From Proteus vulgaris (lineage in GTDB: Bacteria; Pseudomonadota; Gammaproteobacteria; Enterobacterales; Enterobacteriaceae), in the NCBI GenBank assembly GCA_901472505.1, contig LR590468.1:2889501-2953500 (forward strand): DNA of 64,000 bases, given 5' to 3'. The position numbers and the translations under genes were made by a program. Positions 38,082 through 48,557 of the stretch are shown piece after piece. The stretch's first letter is position 1; each line of letters opens with the position of its first letter. The notes beneath the pieces were generated by a model. The model was not told the DNA's origin and ran no database searches. It saw only the letters and a list, made by a program, of their open reading frames with translations.

Positions 38082-39287
38082 ATGAGTAGTGTAGATATTC
38101 TAGTACCGGATCTCCCTGAATCAGTTGCTGACGCATCGGTCGCAACTTGGCATAAAAAACCTGGTGATAGCATTCAACGCGATGAAGTGCTGGTTGAAAT
38201 TGAAACAGATAAAGTCGTTTTAGAAGTACCTGCCAGTGAAGCAGGGGTTTTAGAAAGTATTCTTGAAGAAGAAGGCGCTACTGTTGGCTCTCGCCAACTA
38301 TTGGGTCGAATTCGTTTAGGTGATAGCACTGGCATTCCAGCTGATGTAAAACCCGCTCAAGATAGCACACCAGCCCAGCGCCAAAGTGCTGATATCGCTG
38401 AAAAAGGCAATAATGATGCACTCAGCCCAACAGCGCGTCGTTTAGTCGCTGAACACGATATTAACCCTGCGGATGTAAAAGGCAGTGGTGTTGGTGGACG
38501 TTTAACTCGTCAAGATATCGAAGGTCATGTTGCTAATAAATCAACAGCACAACCTGTAGCAGAGGTTTCTCAAGCTCCGTTATCTCACCGTAGTGAAAAA
38601 CGTGTACCAATGACACGTTTACGTAAACGTGTTGCAGAGCGTTTATTAGAAGCGAAAAACACTACTGCAATGTTGACAACGTTTAACGAAATCAACATGC
38701 AACCCATCAAAGATTTACGTGCTCAATACGGTGAGGCTTTCGAAAAACGTCATGGTGTTCGTTTAGGCTTTATGTCTTTCTATATTAAAGCGGTTGTTGA
38801 AGCACTGAAACGCTATCCAGAAGTGAATGCGTCTATTGATGGCACTGATGTGGTTTATCACAACTATTTCGATATCAGCATTGCGGTATCAACACCTCGT
38901 GGGCTAGTAACGCCAGTATTACGTGATGCAGATGCAATGAGCATGGCGGATATTGAGAAAAATATCAAAGCATTAGCAGTAAAAGGTCGTGACGGTAAGT
39001 TAACCGTTGAAGATTTAACGGGGGGTAACTTCACTATCACAAATGGGGGGGTTTTCGGTTCATTAATGTCAACACCTATTATCAACCCACCACAAAGTGC
39101 CATTTTAGGGATGCATGCTATTAAAGATCGCCCAATGGCTGTCGATGGTCAGGTTGTTATTCTTCCTATGATGTATCTAGCGTTGTCTTATGACCACCGT
39201 TTAATTGATGGTCGTGAGTCTGTCGGTTTCTTAGTCACCGTTAAAGAGATGCTAGAAGATCCAGCCCGTTTATTACTGGATGTATAG
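38082..39287 (+). CDS. sucB: 2-oxoglutarate dehydrogenase E2, dihydrolipoyl succinyltransferase
   Basis: A 401-aa complex core. An N-terminal lipoyl domain with the lipoylated Lys44 ([11 protein letters not shown]) is followed by an alanine/proline linker, a peripheral-subunit-binding domain ([33 protein letters not shown] region) and a C-terminal catalytic domain with SYDHRLIDG near the end. Slightly shorter than E. coli SucB (405 aa), with the difference in the linker. Translated directly after sucA. Confidence 0.97.
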   Translation: MSSVDILVPDLPESVADASVATWHKKPGDSIQRDEVLVEIETDKVVLEVPASEAGVLESILEEEGATVGSRQLLGRIRLGDSTGIPADVKPAQDSTPAQRQSADIAEKGNNDALSPTARRLVAEHDINPADVKGSGVGGRLTRQDIEGHVANKSTAQPVAEVSQAPLSHRSEKRVPMTRLRKRVAERLLEAKNTTAMLTTFNEINMQPIKDLRAQYGEAFEKRHGVRLGFMSFYIKAVVEALKRYPEVNASIDGTDVVYHNYFDISIAVSTPRGLVTPVLRDADAMSMADIEKNIKALAVKGRDGKLTVEDLTGGNFTITNGGVFGSLMSTPIINPPQSAILGMHAIKDRPMAVDGQVVILPMMYLALSYDHRLIDGRESVGFLVTVKEMLEDPARLLLDV

Positions 39288-39306
39288 GTAATAAATATCG
39301 CTTTTA

Positions 39307-39328
39307 GGCAGGAGATGCTCCTCCTGCC
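39307..39328 (+). other. hairpin between sucB and sucC
   Basis: GGCAGGAG / CTCCTGCC is an 8-bp GC-rich stem with a 6-base loop, 20 bases after the sucB stop, without a T tract. It is likely an mRNA processing or stability element inside the operon. Confidence 0.5.
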
Positions 39329-39448
39329 TACTTAGCAACAGACACAAGCATCAAAGAAGTACAGTGTGTTCGTGAAGTCAGATTTCTCTGGCTTATAGTC
39401 AAAAAAATAAGAAAGCCCGACTTTCAACAAGATTATGGATAGAACATC

Positions 39449-40615
39449 ATGAATTTACACGAGTATCAGGCAAAACAGCTTTTCACACGGTATGGATTAC
39501 CAGCACCTGCTGGTTTCGCCTGCTCCACACCGCGCGAGGCAGAAGAAGCTGCATCAAAAATTGGTCAAGGCCCTTGGGTTGTGAAATGTCAGGTTCACGC
39601 GGGTGGACGTGGTAAAGCGGGCGGCGTAAAAGTCGTTAAATCTAAAGAAGAGATCCGCGCATTTGCTGAACAATGGTTAGGCAAACGTTTAGTGACTTAT
39701 CAAACAGACGCTAACGGTCAGCCTGTCACACAGATTTTGGTTGAAGCTGCAACTGATATCGCTAAAGAGCTTTATCTTGGTGCGGTTATTGACCGTGGTA
39801 CCCGTCGCGTTGTCTTTATGGCTTCAACTGAAGGTGGCGTAGAAATTGAAAAAGTGGCGGAAGAAACGCCAGAACTTATTCATCGCGCAATTATTGATCC
39901 ACTGACAGGCCCTATGCCTTATCAGGGAAGAGAACTTGCCTTTAAACTGGGTTTAAAAGGTAAGCAAGTCAGTCAATTTGCTAAAATCTTTATGGGATTA
40001 GCCACTATTTTCTTAGAGCGTGATCTTGCGCTAATTGAAATTAATCCTCTGGTTATTACGAAAGAAGATGATCTGATTTGTCTTGATGGCAAATTAGGTG
40101 TAGATAGCAATGCATTATATCGCCAACCTGAAATGCGCGAACTGCATGATCCATCGCAAGAAGATCCGCGTGAAGCGCAAGCTGCACAGTGGGAATTGAA
40201 CTACGTTTCATTAGACGGCAACATTGGTTGTATGGTCAATGGTGCAGGTTTAGCAATGGGGACGATGGATATTGTTAAACTTCACGGTGGCGAGCCCGCT
40301 AACTTCCTCGATGTAGGTGGTGGCGCAACAAAAGAGCGTGTAACAGAAGCATTTAAAATTATTTTGTCAGATGAAAATGTCAGTGCTGTATTAGTCAACA
40401 TTTTTGGCGGTATTGTTCGTTGTGACTTAATCGCAGACGGTATTATTGGCGCAGTTGAAGAAGTTGGCGTTAATGTTCCTGTGGTTGTTCGTCTTGAAGG
40501 AAACAATGCAGAGTTAGGCACCCAGAAATTAGCGGATAGTGGATTAAATATTATCGCAGCGAAAAGTCTAACTGATGCCGCGAAACAAGTTGTTGCAGCA
40601 GCGGAGGCAAAATAA
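39449..40615 (+). CDS. sucC: succinyl-CoA synthetase beta subunit (ADP-forming)
   Basis: A 388-aa ATP-grasp protein (E. coli 388), which binds the nucleotide and, with SucD, makes ATP from succinyl-CoA. The N-terminal [20 protein letters not shown], the [15 protein letters not shown] nucleotide loop and the C-terminal [10 protein letters not shown] and GNNAELG motifs are conserved. Its TAA overlaps the sucD ATG by one base. Confidence 0.98.
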   Translation: MNLHEYQAKQLFTRYGLPAPAGFACSTPREAEEAASKIGQGPWVVKCQVHAGGRGKAGGVKVVKSKEEIRAFAEQWLGKRLVTYQTDANGQPVTQILVEAATDIAKELYLGAVIDRGTRRVVFMASTEGGVEIEKVAEETPELIHRAIIDPLTGPMPYQGRELAFKLGLKGKQVSQFAKIFMGLATIFLERDLALIEINPLVITKEDDLICLDGKLGVDSNALYRQPEMRELHDPSQEDPREAQAAQWELNYVSLDGNIGCMVNGAGLAMGTMDIVKLHGGEPANFLDVGGGATKERVTEAFKIILSDENVSAVLVNIFGGIVRCDLIADGIIGAVEEVGVNVPVVVRLEGNNAELGTQKLADSGLNIIAAKSLTDAAKQVVAAAEAK

Positions 40616-41484
40616 TGTCTATTTTAATCGATAAAAATACTAAAGTAATTTGCCAAGGTTTTACTGGTAGCCAAGGAACATTCCACTCTGAGCAAGCAAT
40701 TGCTTATGGTACACAAATGGTTGGTGGTGTTACACCGGGTAAAGGGGGGACAACTCACTTAGGTCTTCCTGTATTTAATACTGTACGCGAAGCGGTTGAG
40801 GCGACAGGTGCTACGGCGACAGTTATTTATGTACCTGCACCATTTTGTAAAGACTCAATCTTAGAAGCGATTGATGCTGGCATTAAACTCATCATTACTA
40901 TTACAGAAGGTATTCCTACACTGGATATGCTAACGATAAAAGTAAAATTAGATGAAGCTGGCGTACGTATGATTGGCCCTAACTGCCCAGGTGTTATCAC
41001 GCCAGGTGAATGTAAAATTGGTATCATGCCTGGTCATATTCATTTGCCTGGTAAAGTGGGAATTGTATCTCGCTCAGGGACATTAACTTATGAGGCTGTT
41101 AAGCAAACAACGGATGTTGGCTTAGGCCAATCAACGTGTGTTGGGATTGGTGGTGACCCAATTCCAGGCTCTAACTTTATTGATATTCTGAAGCTATTCC
41201 AAGACGATCCTCAAACAGAAGCCATTGTGATGATCGGTGAAATTGGTGGTACAGCGGAAGAAGAAGCGGCTGCTTATATCAAAGATCACGTAACTAAGCC
41301 AGTTGTCGGTTACATCGCTGGTGTGACAGCCCCTAAAGGTAAACGTATGGGACATGCGGGAGCTATTATTGCGGGCGGTAAAGGTACCGCTGATGAGAAA
41401 TTTGCAGCACTTGAAGCTGCGGGTGTTAAAACAGTGCGTAGCTTAGCAGACATTGGTGAAGCAATTAAATCAATGATTAAGTAA
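40615..41484 (+). CDS. sucD: succinyl-CoA synthetase alpha subunit
   Basis: A 289-aa subunit (E. coli 289) that binds CoA and carries the phosphohistidine, His247 here (counting Met1) in MGHAGAII. The CoA-binding [13 protein letters not shown] and [18 protein letters not shown] segments are conserved. It overlaps sucC by one base and ends the sdh-suc operon at an intrinsic terminator. In E. coli the 3' end of this operon is processed into the sRNA SdhX; a counterpart here is possible but not demonstrated. Confidence 0.98.
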   Translation: MSILIDKNTKVICQGFTGSQGTFHSEQAIAYGTQMVGGVTPGKGGTTHLGLPVFNTVREAVEATGATATVIYVPAPFCKDSILEAIDAGIKLIITITEGIPTLDMLTIKVKLDEAGVRMIGPNCPGVITPGECKIGIMPGHIHLPGKVGIVSRSGTLTYEAVKQTTDVGLGQSTCVGIGGDPIPGSNFIDILKLFQDDPQTEAIVMIGEIGGTAEEEAAAYIKDHVTKPVVGYIAGVTAPKGKRMGHAGAIIAGGKGTADEKFAALEAAGVKTVRSLADIGEAIKSMIK

Positions 41485-41523
41485 GTAACAATACTGTTAA
41501 TAATTTCAGGTTGATACTATCTT

Positions 41524-41560
41524 AAATGCCAGTTTCTTAAAAGGAGACTGGCATTTTTTA
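41524..41560 (+). terminator. terminator of the sdh-suc operon
   Basis: ATGCCAGT / ACTGGCAT stem, extended by a weaker inner pairing, followed by a T run, about 40 bases after the sucD stop. Confidence 0.88.
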
Positions 41561-42968
41561 TATCTAGTTTCATTTAAATACCTATACTTATTACGAGTCG
41601 GTAATTAATACATCAAGTATCTCTATCGTTTTATACTAACATATTGTTTTATATTGTCTTTTTTAATATGATTATCTATACAAAAGTTCTTTTTTTCTTT
41701 TCATAGTTTTTTTCATAAACTAAAAATAATGATAAATGTTATGAATATTCATTATGTATTATTAAAAATACTATTTTAAATGCATGTTTTTAGATGCAAA
41801 ACATACTAACAAAAGAAAATAAATCGTTATTTTATGTTGATATTATCATGTGTTTTTCTATAAATATTGTAATAACAGTGTCTACATCTACGCTTAGATA
41901 TCGCTGTAAGGCTCATTTTTACTAAGAAGATGTTTTTTTAAACATGTTAATGAGTTAGCGAAAAGGAGGAGTGGTAAGAGGGGTTATATGAGAAAAAATT
42001 CTTTTATTATGATTGGGCATCAAAAAGTGGATTAACGCTGAACAGGTGTCCATTTACACCTATAAAATGTAATGATGAAATGCTTATAATTGTTATGAAG
42101 AATATTCCACTTAAAGAATAAAATTCAATAAAGAAAAGTGAAAATTCTTTTTTATAGTATTGAATTGATTGTTTTTTGACTTCATCTATCTTGTTGATTT
42201 AAATGTTTATTTTTCTAGTCATTAAATTGTTATTTTGCGATTTAGATATATAATACAGATTTATTACAATTTACTAATCTAAAATATAAAACAAAGTAAA
42301 TAGTAGTTAATATTAAAAATAGATAATCACTATTAGGTTTTATTTTTATTTTAATTTGATAAATTAATAAAAAATCATTTTCTGTATTTACATATTTGTA
42401 AATTTCAACTTATTAATTAATATATTATTTTTTTAAAATATTTATTTTTTACCTGAAAAAAAATGATTTTGATATTAAAATTAATAAAACACAACTAAAT
42501 GTGTTTATTTTTAGGTCTTTTATGAAAATAAAAAGTTAATTTTATTATGGAAAATATAAGGAGATAAATTACACTTAAAAATAAAAACAACATGGCATTA
42601 ACACAATGGTAACTATTGGGTAATTTATTCGCAACTAGTTAACATTAAAGTGTTTTTTTGATGTAGGTCAAGTTATTAATTGTGGCAAAAATTTCTGAAT
42701 ATGCTTAAATTGGCACACGATCAAATATGCTGTTACAAACCTAAAAGTCGTATTGTTGACCTAAGCTCAGAATTCAAATCTGGGTCACGCAAAATATATT
42801 TATTATATGTAAATATAAGCGTACTATTTGTAAGGTATTGTGTTTTTGGTCTTTAATATTCGTTGTTGTTTTTAGAGGCATTTATTGCTGGTAGTTATGA
42901 GGCTTTATAATTTAATAAAGTCGGGTTGCCGCAAGTCGGTGTCTTCCTGCTAGGAGCAAGGAGTCAAG
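41561..42968. promoter_or_regulatory. long AT-rich region upstream of cydA
   Basis: About 1.4 kb without a convincing gene, dominated by A and T. A 15-codon frame with a purine-rich leader (41988-42035) is followed by a small AGGTGT/ACACCT hairpin near 42042-42060. The last 370 bases contain FNR- and ArcA-like sequences (separate entry) and the cydA ribosome binding site AAGGAG. In E. coli the mng genes occupy this interval; they are absent here. Confidence 0.6.
42636..42671 (+). promoter_or_regulatory. ArcA- and FNR-like sites upstream of cydA
   Basis: TAGTTAACATTAA resembles the ArcA half-site GTTAATTA, and TTGAT-GTAG-GTCAA (42658-42671) matches the FNR consensus TTGAT-N4-ATCAA at 9 of 10 positions. 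Both lie about 300 bases before cydA. Oxygen control of cydAB by ArcA and FNR is well established in E. coli; the site calls are by eye. Confidence 0.55.
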
Positions 42969-44537
42969 ATGTTTGATATTGTCGAACTGTCACGGTTACA
43001 GTTTGCCTTAACAGCGATGTATCACTTCCTGTTTGTCCCATTAACGCTCGGTATGGCGTTTATGCTGGCGATCATGGAAACGATATACGTCCTGTCTGGC
43101 AAACAAGTTTACAAAGATATGACAAAGTTCTGGGGTAAGTTATTCGGTATTAACTTTGCTCTGGGTGTCGCAACTGGTTTGACCATGGAGTTCCAATTCG
43201 GTACTAACTGGTCATATTTCTCTCATTACGTTGGTGATATCTTCGGTGCGCCTTTAGCAATCGAAGGTCTGATGGCATTCTTCTTAGAATCAACTTTCGT
43301 CGGATTATTCTTCTTCGGGTGGGATCGTTTAGGCAAGAAGCAGCACTTAATGGTAACTTGGTTAGTTGCTTTCGGTTCTAACTTCTCTGCACTGTGGATC
43401 CTCGTTGCGAATGGTTGGATGCAAAACCCTGTCGCTGCAGACTTCAACTTTGAAACCATGCGAATGGAAATGTTGAGTTTTGCTGATCTGGTTTTAAACC
43501 CTGTCGCTCAAGTTAAATTTGTTCACACCGTTGCTGCGGGTTACTGTACTGGTGCATTCTTTGTTTTGGGTATCAGCTCTTACTACCTACTCAAAGGTCG
43601 TGATATTGGTTTTGCAAAACGTTCTTTCGCAGTTGCTGCTACTTTTGGTATCGCTGCTGTATTATCTGTTATCGTACTGGGTGATGAATCTGGTTACGAA
43701 ATGGGTGACGTACAGAAAACCAAACTGGCTGCGATTGAAGGTGAATGGCATACAGAAGCAGCGCCAGCTGCATTCAATTTGATTGCATTCCCTAATCAAG
43801 AAAAAATGGAAAACTCGTTCGCATTACAAATTCCTTATGTTATGGGGATTATTGCAACGCGTTCTTTTGATACGCCAGTGTTAGGTCTTAATGATCTGAT
43901 GAGCCAGCATGAAGTTCGTATTCGTAATGGTATGAAAGCATACGAATTATTAAGCGAACTGCGCGCCGGTAATACCGATCCTGCTATTCGTGCCGCATTT
44001 AATGACGCGAAACAAGATTTAGGCTATGGCTTATTACTTAAGCGTTATACTGATAAAGTTGTTGATGCAACAGAAGAGCAAATCAAATCTGCTGCAAAAG
44101 ACACCATCCCTAATGTCGCACCTCTGTTCTGGTCATTCCGTATCATGGTTGCCGCAGGCTTCCTGATGTTACTGGTTGTTGCGATTTCCTTCTGGACTGT
44201 TCTGTCTAACCGCATTGGTAACTACAAATGGTTACTGCGTGCTGCCCTGTTTAGTATTCCATTACCATGGATCGCAGTGGAAGCAGGTTGGTTTGTTGCA
44301 GAATATGGACGTCAACCATGGGCGATTGGTGAAATCTTGCCTACAGCAGTAGCAACTTCTTCATTGACACAGGCTGATATTCTAGTATCTATGGGACTTA
44401 TCTGTGGTCTGTATACCTTGTTCCTAATTGCTGAAATGTTCCTGATGTTCAAATTTGGTCGCCTTGGCCCAAGTAGCCTGAAGACGGGTCGCTATCACTT
44501 TGAACAGAAGACAGCTTCTTCTGCACAAAGTAAGTAA
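42969..44537 (+). CDS. cydA: cytochrome bd-I ubiquinol oxidase subunit I
   Basis: A 522-aa inner-membrane protein (E. coli 522) that holds the three hemes and the quinol-binding Q loop of the high-affinity oxidase. The heme b595 ligand His19 is visible in [10 protein letters not shown]; the Q loop spans roughly residues 240-380. It is first gene of cydABX-ybgE; AAGGAG precedes the ATG. Expected to be induced at low oxygen by ArcA. Confidence 0.98.
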   Translation: MFDIVELSRLQFALTAMYHFLFVPLTLGMAFMLAIMETIYVLSGKQVYKDMTKFWGKLFGINFALGVATGLTMEFQFGTNWSYFSHYVGDIFGAPLAIEGLMAFFLESTFVGLFFFGWDRLGKKQHLMVTWLVAFGSNFSALWILVANGWMQNPVAADFNFETMRMEMLSFADLVLNPVAQVKFVHTVAAGYCTGAFFVLGISSYYLLKGRDIGFAKRSFAVAATFGIAAVLSVIVLGDESGYEMGDVQKTKLAAIEGEWHTEAAPAAFNLIAFPNQEKMENSFALQIPYVMGIIATRSFDTPVLGLNDLMSQHEVRIRNGMKAYELLSELRAGNTDPAIRAAFNDAKQDLGYGLLLKRYTDKVVDATEEQIKSAAKDTIPNVAPLFWSFRIMVAAGFLMLLVVAISFWTVLSNRIGNYKWLLRAALFSIPLPWIAVEAGWFVAEYGRQPWAIGEILPTAVATSSLTQADILVSMGLICGLYTLFLIAEMFLMFKFGRLGPSSLKTGRYHFEQKTASSAQSK

Positions 44538-44551
44538 CACAGGAGTCCACT

Positions 44552-45709
44552 ATGTTTGATTATGAAGTATTGCGGTTTGTTTGGTGGCTACTGATTGGTA
44601 TCTTACTGATCGGCTTTGCAGTCACTGATGGTTTTGATATGGGTGTTGGTGTGTTATTACGCGTTATCGCGAAAGATGATACAGAACGCCGTATTTTGAT
44701 TAACTCTGTTGCGCCTCACTGGGATGGTAACCAAGTTTGGTTAATCACAGCGGGTGGTGCGTTATTCGCTGCATGGCCAATGGTTTATGCTGCGGCATTC
44801 TCTGGTTTCTATTTCGGTATGATTTTCGTACTGGCAGCATTATTCTTCCGTCCAGTTGGCTTTGACTACCGTTCTAAACTAGAGTCTCCGAAATGGCGTG
44901 GTATGTGGGATTGGGGTATCTTTATTGGTAGCTTTGTTCCGCCGCTAGTTATCGGTGTCGCTTTTGGTAACCTGTTACAAGGTGTTCCATTAGAAGTCGA
45001 TAGTATGCAACGTGTATCTTATAACGGTACGACTAATGCGCTGATTAACCTGTTAAGTCTATTAAACCCATACGGTTTACTCGCAGGTATTATTAGCTTA
45101 ATGATGATCGTTGCACACGGTGCAAGCTATCTTCAAATGCGTACTACTGGTGAGTTACATGAGCGTACTCGTAAAGCAACTTACATTACCTCTTTAATTA
45201 CTTTCATTGCTTTTGCGGTAGCGGGTGTGTGGTTAATCTATGGTATCGATGGCTTCATTGTGACTAGTGCTATTGATACAGCAGGCCCTTCATCTCCACT
45301 ACTGAAAACTGTTTCTCACGAAGCAGGTGCTTGGATGACTAACTACAACAACTATCCAGTATTATGGGTATTGCCGGCCTTAGGTCTGTTATCTCCATTA
45401 CTGGCAATTGTTGCCACTAAAGCAAATAAAGGTGGTTGGGCATTCCTGTTCACTTCACTGACAATTGCATGTGTTATCCTGACTTGTGGTGCAACTATGT
45501 TCCCATTTGTGATGCCGTCGAGCACATTCCCAGATGTGAGCTTAACAATGTGGGATGCAACTTCTAGCTTGTTTACTCTGCAAGTAATGACCGTTGTTGC
45601 GATTATCTTTGTACCTATCGTTCTCCTTTACACTATCTGGTGTTACTGGAAAATGCATGGTCGCCTCGATAAGAAATTTATCGAAGGTAATAATCATACT
45701 CTTTACTAA
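44552..45709 (+). CDS. cydB: cytochrome bd-I ubiquinol oxidase subunit II
   Basis: A 385-aa polytopic membrane protein (E. coli 379) partnering CydA. Conserved features are FAVTDGFDMGVGVLL, the APHWDGNQVWLI segment and several long hydrophobic helices. It follows cydA after 14 bases, with a GGAG site in the gap, and is followed 12 bases later by cydX. Confidence 0.98.
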   Translation: MFDYEVLRFVWWLLIGILLIGFAVTDGFDMGVGVLLRVIAKDDTERRILINSVAPHWDGNQVWLITAGGALFAAWPMVYAAAFSGFYFGMIFVLAALFFRPVGFDYRSKLESPKWRGMWDWGIFIGSFVPPLVIGVAFGNLLQGVPLEVDSMQRVSYNGTTNALINLLSLLNPYGLLAGIISLMMIVAHGASYLQMRTTGELHERTRKATYITSLITFIAFAVAGVWLIYGIDGFIVTSAIDTAGPSSPLLKTVSHEAGAWMTNYNNYPVLWVLPALGLLSPLLAIVATKANKGGWAFLFTSLTIACVILTCGATMFPFVMPSSTFPDVSLTMWDATSSLFTLQVMTVVAIIFVPIVLLYTIWCYWKMHGRLDKKFIEGNNHTLY

Positions 45710-45721
45710 GGAGCATAGAGA

Positions 45722-45835
45722 ATGTGGTATTTTGCATGGCTTCTAGGCACACTCTTCGCTTGTAGTATTGCGGTGATCGCAGGACTGGCTTACGAGCATG
45801 CTGAAGCAAAAAAAACTTCAGAAAGTGAAGAATAA
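45722..45835 (+). CDS. cydX: cytochrome bd-I accessory small subunit
   Basis: A 37-aa single-helix membrane protein, too short for usual gene-length cut-offs. It begins MWYFAWLLGTLFACSIAVIA, very close to E. coli CydX (also 37 aa), which binds CydA and stabilises the oxidase. AAGGAG lies just upstream of the ATG, and the TAA shares one base with the ybgE ATG. Position between cydB and ybgE is the conserved one. Confidence 0.95.
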   Translation: MWYFAWLLGTLFACSIAVIAGLAYEHAEAKKTSESEE

Positions 45836-46119
45836 TGTTGGATAAAAGCTACCAACTATTAGACAAGGGCCCTATTAGGGCTCTTGTTTTAATCATGGCG
45901 TTGGTCATGGCATTTTGTGTTATGTGGGATCCTAGTCGATTTGCAGCGAACACAAGTTCATTGGCTATTTGGCAAGGTATATTACTAATTTGGTCTGTGT
46001 GTGCAGGTGCGACTTTTGGTTTAGCATTCCGGCCTAAACATAACATCGCAAAATGTTTATTACACCCAATCCCTGCAATTATTATTCTAGTTGTTGGGCT
46101 AATTTATTTCTTCTTATAA
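45835..46119 (+). CDS. ybgE: cyd operon protein YbgE
   Basis: A 94-aa membrane protein with about three hydrophobic helices, beginning MLDKSYQLLDKGPIRALVLI as in E. coli YbgE (97 aa). It is cotranscribed with cytochrome bd; its function is not established. Its ATG overlaps the cydX stop, and an intrinsic terminator follows at once. Confidence 0.93.
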   Translation: MLDKSYQLLDKGPIRALVLIMALVMAFCVMWDPSRFAANTSSLAIWQGILLIWSVCAGATFGLAFRPKHNIAKCLLHPIPAIIILVVGLIYFFL

Positions 46120-46120
46120 A

Positions 46121-46170
46121 AAAACACCTTATTTCTGATCATGTAATGAAAAAGAAATAAGGTGTTTTCT
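46121..46170. terminator. bidirectional terminator between ybgE and the LysR gene
   Basis: A 15-bp perfect stem (AAAACACCTTATTTC / GAAATAAGGTGTTTT) with an 18-base loop between converging genes, with T-rich flanks on both strands. Confidence 0.92.
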
Positions 46171-46209
46171 TTTCTAAATTCTCCTTTTAAGCACTTCTAT
46201 ATTCTCACG

Positions 46210-47097
46210 TTATAACTGGATATTCTCTTTCAGATAATCAATAAATAAACGCGTTTTTCTTGGAATATACTCACTATAAGGAAAAATAATATTAACGGAT
46301 TGTTTTAAGAGTGGAATTTCAGGAAATAACACGACTAATTTTTTTTCTAATAATTCTTGATGAATATACCAATGTGGCAAAATAGCCATCCCAGAGTGGG
46401 CTAGCACCATTTTTTTTAATGCTGCAATAGTGTTTGTTTCAAAATAAGCATCTTGAGCTAACTGAGAGAGTAGGGTATTAAATTCTGAAGACGATGAAAG
46501 CTTACTTTGACGTAAATTACTATTTGCTAAATAAGGAACAGTGTTTAAATCGTTAATTGTTTTTATTGAAAAATTTTTCAACAAATCAGGTGTTATCACT
46601 AAATTTATCTCATAATTGGCCAATTTTGTAGAACGATAATTACTGTCTTTTAATAAACCAAGGCGAACAGCAAGATCAAGTTTATGATTGATTAAATCTT
46701 CGATAGAAGAATTAAATGCATATTGTACTTTTAGTTTTGGGTGTAATTGCATAAATCGATTAAGTAATGGCAAAATGTAATGTTCGCCAAATTCAGCCGT
46801 TGAGCTTAATCGCAACGATCCTTGCAAATCTTGCTGTCCTAATCGCGCTTTATCTAAGGTTTGTTCTAATTGACTTAATACAAGGCGAAAATCTTGATAA
46901 AGCATTTCACCTGTTTCAGTCAGTGAAAAGCGTCGAGTATTACGATTGAGGAGTGAGACGTCTAATTCTGTTTCTAATGTTTTGATATGAATACTTACCA
47001 TCGATTTACTTAGGCGCAGATATTTTGCCGCCTGAGTAAATGATCCTGTATCAACAACAGCAATAAAAGAGCGAATGCGATCAATTTGGTTTTGCAT
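46210..47097 (-). CDS. LysR-family transcriptional regulator
   Basis: A 295-aa LysR regulator: N-terminal winged helix-turn-helix (about residues 4-62, SFIAVVDTGSFTQAAKYLRL followed by SMVSIHIKTLE) and a C-terminal substrate-binding domain from about residue 90. It is divergent from an MFS exporter across 89 bases that contain inverted repeats, so it most likely controls that exporter and itself. Effector unknown. Confidence 0.92.
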   Translation of the reverse strand: MQNQIDRIRSFIAVVDTGSFTQAAKYLRLSKSMVSIHIKTLETELDVSLLNRNTRRFSLTETGEMLYQDFRLVLSQLEQTLDKARLGQQDLQGSLRLSSTAEFGEHYILPLLNRFMQLHPKLKVQYAFNSSIEDLINHKLDLAVRLGLLKDSNYRSTKLANYEINLVITPDLLKNFSIKTINDLNTVPYLANSNLRQSKLSSSSEFNTLLSQLAQDAYFETNTIAALKKMVLAHSGMAILPHWYIHQELLEKKLVVLFPEIPLLKQSVNIIFPYSEYIPRKTRLFIDYLKENIQL

Positions 47098-47098
47098 G

Positions 47099-47177
47099 AT
47101 TGTTTACTCTGATTAAACAATAAGTTCTATTTTGTCAGATAGACGAAATTCGTCAATCTTCCGTACTCTATGTACGG
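47099..47177. promoter_or_regulatory. LysR/MFS divergent operator region with inverted repeats
   Basis: Three palindromic elements occur in 80 bases: ATTGTTTA...TAAACAAT (47099-47121), GACGAA-A-TTCGTC (47142-47154), and CCGTAC-TCTAT-GTACGG (47161-47177). The last abuts the Shine-Dalgarno GGAGG of the exporter gene. The first two could be LysR binding sites; the third could fold in RNA and partly mask the ribosome binding site. Confidence 0.5.
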
Positions 47178-47186
47178 AGGATTTTT

Positions 47187-48557
47187 ATGACTTATCGCTA
47201 TCGAATTGCATCTATATTTCTACTAGGTTTCTTTATAGATTGTATTAATATTTTTATGTCAGCGATTGCATTACCTGCAATCGCTGACGATATGCAGATT
47301 TCAATCGTTTCTGTTACATGGGTTTCAAATAGTTATATTTTGGGATTAACATTAATTATTCCATTAAGTCACTGGCTATCTCAACGCTTTGGAATTAAAG
47401 CATTAATGGTAACATCAATGTTGATGTTTAGTTTGTCTGTAGCACTAGTGGGATATTCACACTCTTTTAGTGAGCTTATTTTTTGGCGCTTTATTCAAGG
47501 GGTAAGCGGGGGGCTATTAATTCCAATTGGGCAGGCATTAACTTTTCAATATTTTCAAGGGGATGAGAGAAGCAAGATCTCAACTTTTATTATGGGAATA
47601 GCCCTGATAGCCCCAGCAATATCACCCACTTTAGGTGGATTTATTGTTGATACAGTTTCATGGCGTTGGGTCTTTTATAGCAATATTCCGTTCTCATTAT
47701 TAACTGCATTTCTAGCATTTATTTGGGTAAAAGAGCCATTATCTAAAGAAAATACGATACCTGATATCAAAGGTGTCATTCTTATTAGCTTGATCATTGT
47801 ATCTGGGTTGTTCGCTTTATCTGCTTATGGTGAATATCACTCAACATTGCTTGCTTTACTTATAGCCATATTTTTAGTGAGCTTTGTCGTACTCTATTAT
47901 TGCCATTATCGACATCATTTATCACCCGTTATTAATTTAGCATTATTGAAAAATAGAAATCTATCACTCTCTATTTTTATTTATTATTGTATTCCTGGTA
48001 TTTTTACTGGAGTGAATATTCTCGCTATTTTTTATTTACAACAATATTTAAAATTCACAGGTCAAAGCACAGGAATTTTTATGTTGTTGTATGCAATTGG
48101 CGCTTTTATTTCAATAATCATAAGTGGTGCTATTTATAATAAATTAGGTATGAAGTGCTTATTTATTTTTGCTTTATTATTACACAGCATTGGTATTTTT
48201 TTATTAACGTTTGTGAATAGTAATACCGATATACCTTTATTGGTTATTGCTTATTTAATTATTGGTATAGGTGGGGGAATAGGTGCAAATACTGCACAAA
48301 CAACGGCATTATACGACTTTAGTTCACAAAAATTAGTTCAAGCAAGTGTCATTTGGAATATTAATCGACAGGTGGTTTTTAGTGTTGGTGCAACGATGGT
48401 CGCTATGTTGTTTAATATTATCTCTCTTTTTTATTTACCACAAACTGCTTATAGCATGACGTTTTTAATATGCGCTTTAATTGGCCTATTACCTCTTACA
48501 TTATTATTTACGTTAAAGAAAAAAAGCATTACACAGGAAATACAAGATGAAATTTAA
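47187..48557 (+). CDS. DHA2-type (EmrB/QacA-like) MFS multidrug exporter
   Basis: A 456-aa protein with about 14 hydrophobic helices and typical DHA2 motifs: DCINIFMSAIALPAIADDM in helix 1, SQRFGIKALMV in the loop after helix 2 and GGLLIPIGQALTFQYF in helix 4, with GIALIAPAISPTLGGFIVD in helix 5. Controlled presumably by the divergent LysR gene. It overlaps the next gene by 11 bases, which suggests coupled translation. Substrate unknown. Confidence 0.88.
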   Translation: MTYRYRIASIFLLGFFIDCINIFMSAIALPAIADDMQISIVSVTWVSNSYILGLTLIIPLSHWLSQRFGIKALMVTSMLMFSLSVALVGYSHSFSELIFWRFIQGVSGGLLIPIGQALTFQYFQGDERSKISTFIMGIALIAPAISPTLGGFIVDTVSWRWVFYSNIPFSLLTAFLAFIWVKEPLSKENTIPDIKGVILISLIIVSGLFALSAYGEYHSTLLALLIAIFLVSFVVLYYCHYRHHLSPVINLALLKNRNLSLSIFIYYCIPGIFTGVNILAIFYLQQYLKFTGQSTGIFMLLYAIGAFISIIISGAIYNKLGMKCLFIFALLLHSIGIFLLTFVNSNTDIPLLVIAYLIIGIGGGIGANTAQTTALYDFSSQKLVQASVIWNINRQVVFSVGATMVAMLFNIISLFYLPQTAYSMTFLICALIGLLPLTLLFTLKKKSITQEIQDEI

